A DNA stretch of 24,596 nucleotides from the NCBI GenBank assembly GCA_947454695.1, contig CANGMW010000008.1, forward strand, positions 1-24,596. The letters run 5' to 3'. The stretch is from Comamonadaceae bacterium. Lineage in GTDB: Bacteria > Pseudomonadota > Gammaproteobacteria > Burkholderiales > Burkholderiaceae_C. Below are positions 20,713 through 24,596 of the stretch, piece by piece. A program made the position numbers and the translations under genes. Each line of letters starts with the position of its first letter. Within the stretch, counting starts at the first letter, position 1. The notes beneath the pieces were generated by a model that saw only the letters and a list, made by a program, of their open reading frames with translations, was not told the origin of the DNA and searched no databases.

Positions 20713-22932
20713 ATGACCCAACGCACCAACTGCCATCGCCTCAAAGTGGCCAGCAACCTGTACCGTTTCGTCGAAGACAAAGTTCTGCCCGGCACCGGCA
20801 TCAGCAGCGCCAAATTCTGGCAAGGCTTTGACGCCATCGCCCATGAGCTCGGCCCGAAAAACGCCGCGTTGCTGAAAGAACGCGACCGCCTGCAAAGCCA
20901 GTTGGACGTTTGGCACAAAGCCAACCCCGGCCCCATCAAAAACATGAAGGCTTACCGTGCCTTCCTCGAAAAAATCGGCTATCTGGTTCCCGTGCCTGCT
21001 CAAGTGAACAGCGACACCGACAACGTGGACGCTGAGCTTGCCGTGCAAGCCGGCCCGCAACTGGTGGTGCCCATCCTCAACGCCCGCTATGCCCTCAACG
21101 CCGCCAACGCCCGCTGGGGCTCGCTGTACGACGCCTTGTACGGCACCGATGTGCTGCCCGAAACGGGCGGCGCCACCAAAGCCGGCCCCAACGGCAGCGG
21201 CTACAACCCGGCGCGCGGCGCCAAGGTCATCAACTACGCGCGCCATGTGCTGGACCGCGTCGCGCCCTTGGCCAGCGGCTCGCATGTGAACTCGGTGGGC
21301 TACCGCGTGCAAGGCGGCAAGCTGGTGGTGACACTCAAAAATGGCAGCACCAGTTTGCTGGCGCGTCCCGAGCAATTCATCGGTTATCAAGGACAGGCTA
21401 GCGCACCCAGCGCCATCCTGCTGCGTAACAACGGCATCCACATCGAGATTCAGATCGACCGCAGCACGCCCATCGGCAAAACCGACCCCGCTGGCGTGAG
21501 CGACTTGCTGATTGAAGCAGCGCTGTCCACCATCCTGGACTTGGAAGACTCCGTGGCCGTCGTGGACGCCGACGACAAGGTGCTGGCTTATGACAACTGG
21601 CTGGGCATCCTCAAGGGCACGCTGGTGGAAGAAGTGGCCAAGGGCGGCAAAACGATTGTGCGTCGCTTGAACCCCGACCGCGTCTACCAAGGCGCCAATG
21701 GTGAAGAGATCAAGCTGCACGGCCGCTCTTTGCTGTTTGTGCGCAATGTGGGTCATCTGATGACCAACCCGGCCGTCCTTTATGGCGACGGCTCGGAGAT
21801 CCATGAAGGCATTCTGGACGCGATGATCACCGTGACCATTGCCCTGCACGACCTCAAGGGCCTCACGAGCAACGGCATTCGCAACTCGCGCACCGGCTCC
21901 ATCTACATCGTCAAACCCAAGATGCACGGCCCCGCTGAAGTGGCGTTTGCCTCCGAGCTGTTCGGCCGTATCGAAACACTGCTGGGCTTGCCGGAGAACA
22001 CCGTCAAGCTGGGCATCATGGACGAAGAGCGCCGCACCAGTGTGAACCTGAAAGCGTGTATCGCCGCCGCCAAGAGCCGTGTGGCTTTCATCAACACCGG
22101 CTTCCTGGACCGCACCGGTGACGAGATGCACACCGCCATGCACGCCGGCCCCATGATCCGCAAAGCCGCCATGAAAGGCACCGACTGGATCGCCGCATAT
22201 GAGACCAGCAATGTGCTGGTGGGTCTGGCCAGCGGTCTCAAAGGTCGCGCACAGATCGGCAAAGGCATGTGGGCCATGCCCGATTTGATGGGCGCGATGA
22301 TGCAGCAAAAAATTGTGCACCCCAAAGCCGGCGCGAACACCGCCTGGGTGCCCTCGCCGACAGCCGCCACGCTGCATGCTTTGCATTACCACCAGGTGAA
22401 TGTGGCGCAGATTCAGGACGAGCTGGAAAAACAAGCCAGCGGCAAATCGGCCAAAGCCCAGCAAGAGAAACTGCTCACCGGCCTGTTGACCATTCCGGTG
22501 GCCACCAAGCCCAACTGGAGCGCCCAAGAGATTCAGCAGGAGCTGGACAACAACGCACAAGGCATTCTGGGTTATGTGGTGCGCTGGGTTGACCAGGGTG
22601 TGGGCTGCTCCAAGGTGCCCGACATCCACAACGTCGGCCTGATGGAAGACCGCGCCACGCTGCGCATCTCCAGCCAGCACATCGCCAACTGGCTGCTGCA
22701 CGGCATCACCAACGAAGCCCAGGTACGCGCCACCTTTGAGCGCATGGCCGCCGTGGTGGACCAGCAAAACGCGGGTGACGCGCTGTACAAACCCATGGCC
22801 GGCAACTTCCAGACTTCGTTCGCCTACCGCGCAGCGCTGGACCTGGTGCTCAAAGGCCTGGAGCAACCCAGCGGCTACACCGAGCCACTGCTGCATGCCT
22901 GGCGTTTGAAGGTCAAAGCCAACGCGGCATGA
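20713..22932 (+). CDS. glcB: Malate synthase G
   Basis: Condenses glyoxylate with acetyl-CoA to malate, using Mg2+; the G form typically serves growth on glycolate. It is 739 residues, close to E. coli GlcB (723). The TIM-barrel insert and catalytic parts show LEDSVAVVDADDK (277-289), KLHGRSLLFVRNVGH (334-348) with catalytic Arg338, and IMDEERRTSVN (435-445) with a metal Glu438. Further on are TGFLDRTGDEMHT (462-474) with Asp466, GVGCSKVPDI (629-638) and LMEDRATLRISSQ (643-655) with the catalytic base Asp646. It follows the haloacid dehalogenase on the same strand and ends before two hairpins and a terminator. Confidence 0.98.
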   Translation: MTQRTNCHRLKVASNLYRFVEDKVLPGTGISSAKFWQGFDAIAHELGPKNAALLKERDRLQSQLDVWHKANPGPIKNMKAYRAFLEKIGYLVPVPAQVNSDTDNVDAELAVQAGPQLVVPILNARYALNAANARWGSLYDALYGTDVLPETGGATKAGPNGSGYNPARGAKVINYARHVLDRVAPLASGSHVNSVGYRVQGGKLVVTLKNGSTSLLARPEQFIGYQGQASAPSAILLRNNGIHIEIQIDRSTPIGKTDPAGVSDLLIEAALSTILDLEDSVAVVDADDKVLAYDNWLGILKGTLVEEVAKGGKTIVRRLNPDRVYQGANGEEIKLHGRSLLFVRNVGHLMTNPAVLYGDGSEIHEGILDAMITVTIALHDLKGLTSNGIRNSRTGSIYIVKPKMHGPAEVAFASELFGRIETLLGLPENTVKLGIMDEERRTSVNLKACIAAAKSRVAFINTGFLDRTGDEMHTAMHAGPMIRKAAMKGTDWIAAYETSNVLVGLASGLKGRAQIGKGMWAMPDLMGAMMQQKIVHPKAGANTAWVPSPTAATLHALHYHQVNVAQIQDELEKQASGKSAKAQQEKLLTGLLTIPVATKPNWSAQEIQQELDNNAQGILGYVVRWVDQGVGCSKVPDIHNVGLMEDRATLRISSQHIANWLLHGITNEAQVRATFERMAAVVDQQNAGDALYKPMAGNFQTSFAYRAALDLVLKGLEQPSGYTEPLLHAWRLKVKANAA

Positions 22933-22943
22933 TCTGACAACCA

Positions 22944-22973
22944 CTCGAATTGACCCAGCCCGGTCAATTCGAG
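22944..22973 (+). other. Perfect 12-base hairpin after glcB
   Basis: CTCGAATTGACC (22944-22955) is exactly complementary to GGTCAATTCGAG (22962-22973), with a six-base loop. It starts 12 bases after the glcB stop. No T-run follows, so it is not itself an intrinsic terminator. It may protect the 3' end of the message or act as a protein or RNA binding site. Confidence 0.85.
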
Positions 22974-22986
22974 CACCTGGCTTAGC

Positions 22987-23024
22987 AATCCCTCATGTGC
23001 CTGTTGGCTTGAGGGATTTTTTTC
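22987..23024 (+). terminator. Rho-independent terminator of the dehalogenase-glcB unit
   Basis: AATCCCTCA (22987-22995) pairs with TGAGGGATT (23010-23018) around a 14-base loop and is followed by a T-run of about seven. It lies between glcB and the convergent protease gene. The minus strand lacks a T-run on its other side, so termination is expected mainly for plus-strand transcription. Confidence 0.88.
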
Positions 23025-23059
23025 ATGGATACGCCAGGGCTTAAGACACGCCCCGTGTT

Positions 23060-24596
23060 TCAGCGCATCACGCTGAGTGCCACCTGTTCTTGGCTGCGAT
23101 AGCCTGCGGAGTCAGTGACCGTGAGGCGCACCGTAAAAGGACTTGGACGAATCAATCGGATGGTCGCAACCGTGCCCGTGGTGACGCCGACAAATTCAAC
23201 CACGCCTTGTGGATTCACGATGGACCATTCGTAACTGACGATGGTCCTGCCGGAGCGCGCAGCACTACCTGCGCTGTTCAACACAATATTGCTGCCCACC
23301 CGTGCGCTGGTTGAAGAAGGAGTAATTTGAACCAGCGGTGGCGCAACCTTGGCGACGGCAGCTGCGGCGTTGAGCATGCCAGCACCACAGGTGCTGGTCG
23401 TGCAGTAACACGCGCCTTGATAGGGTTCGTCATTAACCGAAACGCACATGGGCGCTGTACTCGCGCCTCCGGGGTCAGTGGTCGGAAACGGGGTCGCGCT
23501 GTCCATCAAAGCGGCCTTGAGGTCACTCACACTCATCGTGGGCTGTACGGACATCATCAATGCCACCGTGCCGGCCACCAAAGGTGTCGAAAAACTGGTG
23601 CCCATTGCCGGACGAAGGTAGCTGTCACTGTAGCCGTTCAATGTGGGTCTGGTACTGCCCCAATTCGTCGTTGACATGATGGGGTAGAGGCAGGGCTCGC
23701 TGTAGGCCGTGTTCACACAATTTCCACCCGGCGCCGAAATACTCACCTCCGGCCCCAAACTGGAAAATCCCGTCTTGTTGCCCACGTGGCGCAATGCCGC
23801 CACCGCAATCACGCCCGAACAATTCGCGGGCGTACCCACCGCCGTCGAAGAGTTGCCTGCCGCCACCACCACGGCCACGTTGGCAGCGGTCAACCGGTTG
23901 ATGGCATCCTGATAGGCTGGCGAACAAGCGTAATCTCCGCCAAGACTCAAATTAAGAACTTTGGCAGGACTCGCATTGACTTTGATTTCGCGCTTGCCAT
24001 AGCCCACATCTTTAATTAACCCAGCGGCCCACAACATCCCGGCAATGATGTCTGATTCATAACCGCCGCAACGTCCCAAGGCCCGAATGGGCATCACTTT
24101 CACGTTGTAGCCCATGCCGGCAATCCCGATGCCGTTGTTGGTGGCAGCGCCAATCAAACCGGCCGTCTGCGTGCCATGCCAGGAACTGGCCTCGCCAGGT
24201 TCGCCAGGTCCGCATTGGTTGTTCACTGTCCAGTCACCCGGATCGCCAGGGAACCCGTCGCGACCACCGCCATCAAGTGCCATGAATGGATTGCGGACAA
24301 AGTCATAGCCGGTGACCAGCTTGCCCGCAAAATCCGGGTGATCGGGTCGGATACCGGTATCCACGACGGCCACCACCAAGTTGGGCGAACCCTGCGTGAT
24401 GTCCCAAGCCCCTGTTGCGTTGATCGCAGCAGGAATGTCTGCGCTCGGGGCACGCAAATACCACTGACCCGCCGTCGGCGTAACCGAGACCAGACCATCT
24501 GCAAGGTAAGGGTCGTTAGGCACGCTCGAGATGCGAGAGATCCGGTCCACCGTCACCCACTCCACATCCGGCAGGGTGCGCAGCCGATTGGCCAAA
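23060..24596 (-). CDS. Subtilisin-family (S8) serine protease, N-terminus beyond window
   Basis: A secreted endopeptidase by family. The window holds 511 residues and the frame is still open at the edge, so the signal peptide and most of the propeptide are missing. The first visible residues (RLRTLPDVEWVTVDR) look like the end of an I9-type propeptide. Numbering from the leucine (TTG) at 24595, the triad is Asp79 in VVDTGIRPDHPDF, His140 in SWHGTQTAG and Ser334 in GTSFSTPLVAGT, with oxyanion Asn248 in AAGNSS. Several Cys suggest disulfides. After the catalytic domain a PKD/Ig-like module (about 421-511) contains YEWSIVNPQG and FTVRLTVTDSAG. No sorting signal or membrane anchor is seen at the C-terminus. 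It is convergent with glcB. Confidence 0.94.
   Translation of the reverse strand, partial: LANRLRTLPDVEWVTVDRISRISSVPNDPYLADGLVSVTPTAGQWYLRAPSADIPAAINATGAWDITQGSPNLVVAVVDTGIRPDHPDFAGKLVTGYDFVRNPFMALDGGGRDGFPGDPGDWTVNNQCGPGEPGEASSWHGTQTAGLIGAATNNGIGIAGMGYNVKVMPIRALGRCGGYESDIIAGMLWAAGLIKDVGYGKREIKVNASPAKVLNLSLGGDYACSPAYQDAINRLTAANVAVVVAAGNSSTAVGTPANCSGVIAVAALRHVGNKTGFSSLGPEVSISAPGGNCVNTAYSEPCLYPIMSTTNWGSTRPTLNGYSDSYLRPAMGTSFSTPLVAGTVALMMSVQPTMSVSDLKAALMDSATPFPTTDPGGASTAPMCVSVNDEPYQGACYCTTSTCGAGMLNAAAAVAKVAPPLVQITPSSTSARVGSNIVLNSAGSAARSGRTIVSYEWSIVNPQGVVEFVGVTTGTVATIRLIRPSPFTVRLTVTDSAGYRSQEQVALSVMR

Noticed and set aside
20659..22944. A 761-codon open frame antisense to glcB
   Set aside because: It mirrors malate synthase G codon by codon and has no recognisable domains. 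Long antisense frames are common in GC-rich genes. The plus-strand protein has all GlcB catalytic residues and a strong ribosome-binding site.
23060..24596. PEP-CTERM, LPXTG or autotransporter anchor on the protease
   Set aside because: The C-terminus ends in a PKD/Ig-like module (ending SVMR) with no hydrophobic helix, sorting motif or beta-barrel.

Overview
The window is chromosomal DNA from a high-GC betaproteobacterium, most likely in the Burkholderiales and close to the Comamonadaceae. This is inferred from the GC-rich third positions, the protein sequences, and gene orders that I recall as typical of that group: trpE-trpG, thiL-pgpA-pncC, lptA-lptB-rpoN, argS-SPOR-dsbA, and lysR/haloacid dehalogenase/glcB. 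I saw no tRNA, rRNA, CRISPR array or insertion sequence. Genes are dense, and no gene-free stretch exceeds 300 bases.

Layout: (1) 1-2874, minus strand: trpG (cut by the window edge), trpE and rpe, with a 0.28-kb leader between rpe and trpE that may encode a Trp-containing leader peptide. (2) 2955-10034, plus strand: apaG, thiL, pgpA, pncC and a haloacetate dehalogenase-type hydrolase. These are followed with almost no gap by a four-gene cassette: PqqD-like protein, HprK-related kinase, family 2 glycosyltransferase and a PF14907-type nucleotidyltransferase. (3) 10031-18847, minus strand: a SEC-C/UPF0149 protein, a PIN-domain protein, a THUMP-type rRNA methyltransferase, rpoN, lptB, lptA, a DsbA-type oxidoreductase, a SPOR-domain protein and argS. 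(4) 18873-22932: a lysR gene divergent from a type II 2-haloacid dehalogenase, which is followed by malate synthase G (glcB) and a strong terminator. (5) 23060 to the end, minus strand: a secreted subtilisin-family protease without its N-terminus.

Most of the window is housekeeping: tryptophan, thiamine diphosphate and phosphatidylglycerol synthesis, NAD salvage, LPS export, sigma-54, disulfide formation, arginyl-tRNA and rRNA modification. Two parts stand out. The first is the 6378-10034 cassette, which resembles what TIGRFAMs names the 'HPr-rel-A system', a conserved set of unknown function. It combines a peptide-recognition (RRE) fold, a P-loop kinase related to HPr kinase, a glycosyltransferase and a nucleotidyltransferase. 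Together these suggest modification of a peptide or protein, possibly the long conserved-looking C-terminal tail of the PqqD-like protein itself. The second is a two-carbon theme: two unrelated dehalogenases, both with complete active sites, can in principle give glycolate from haloacetates, and malate synthase G could use the derived glyoxylate.
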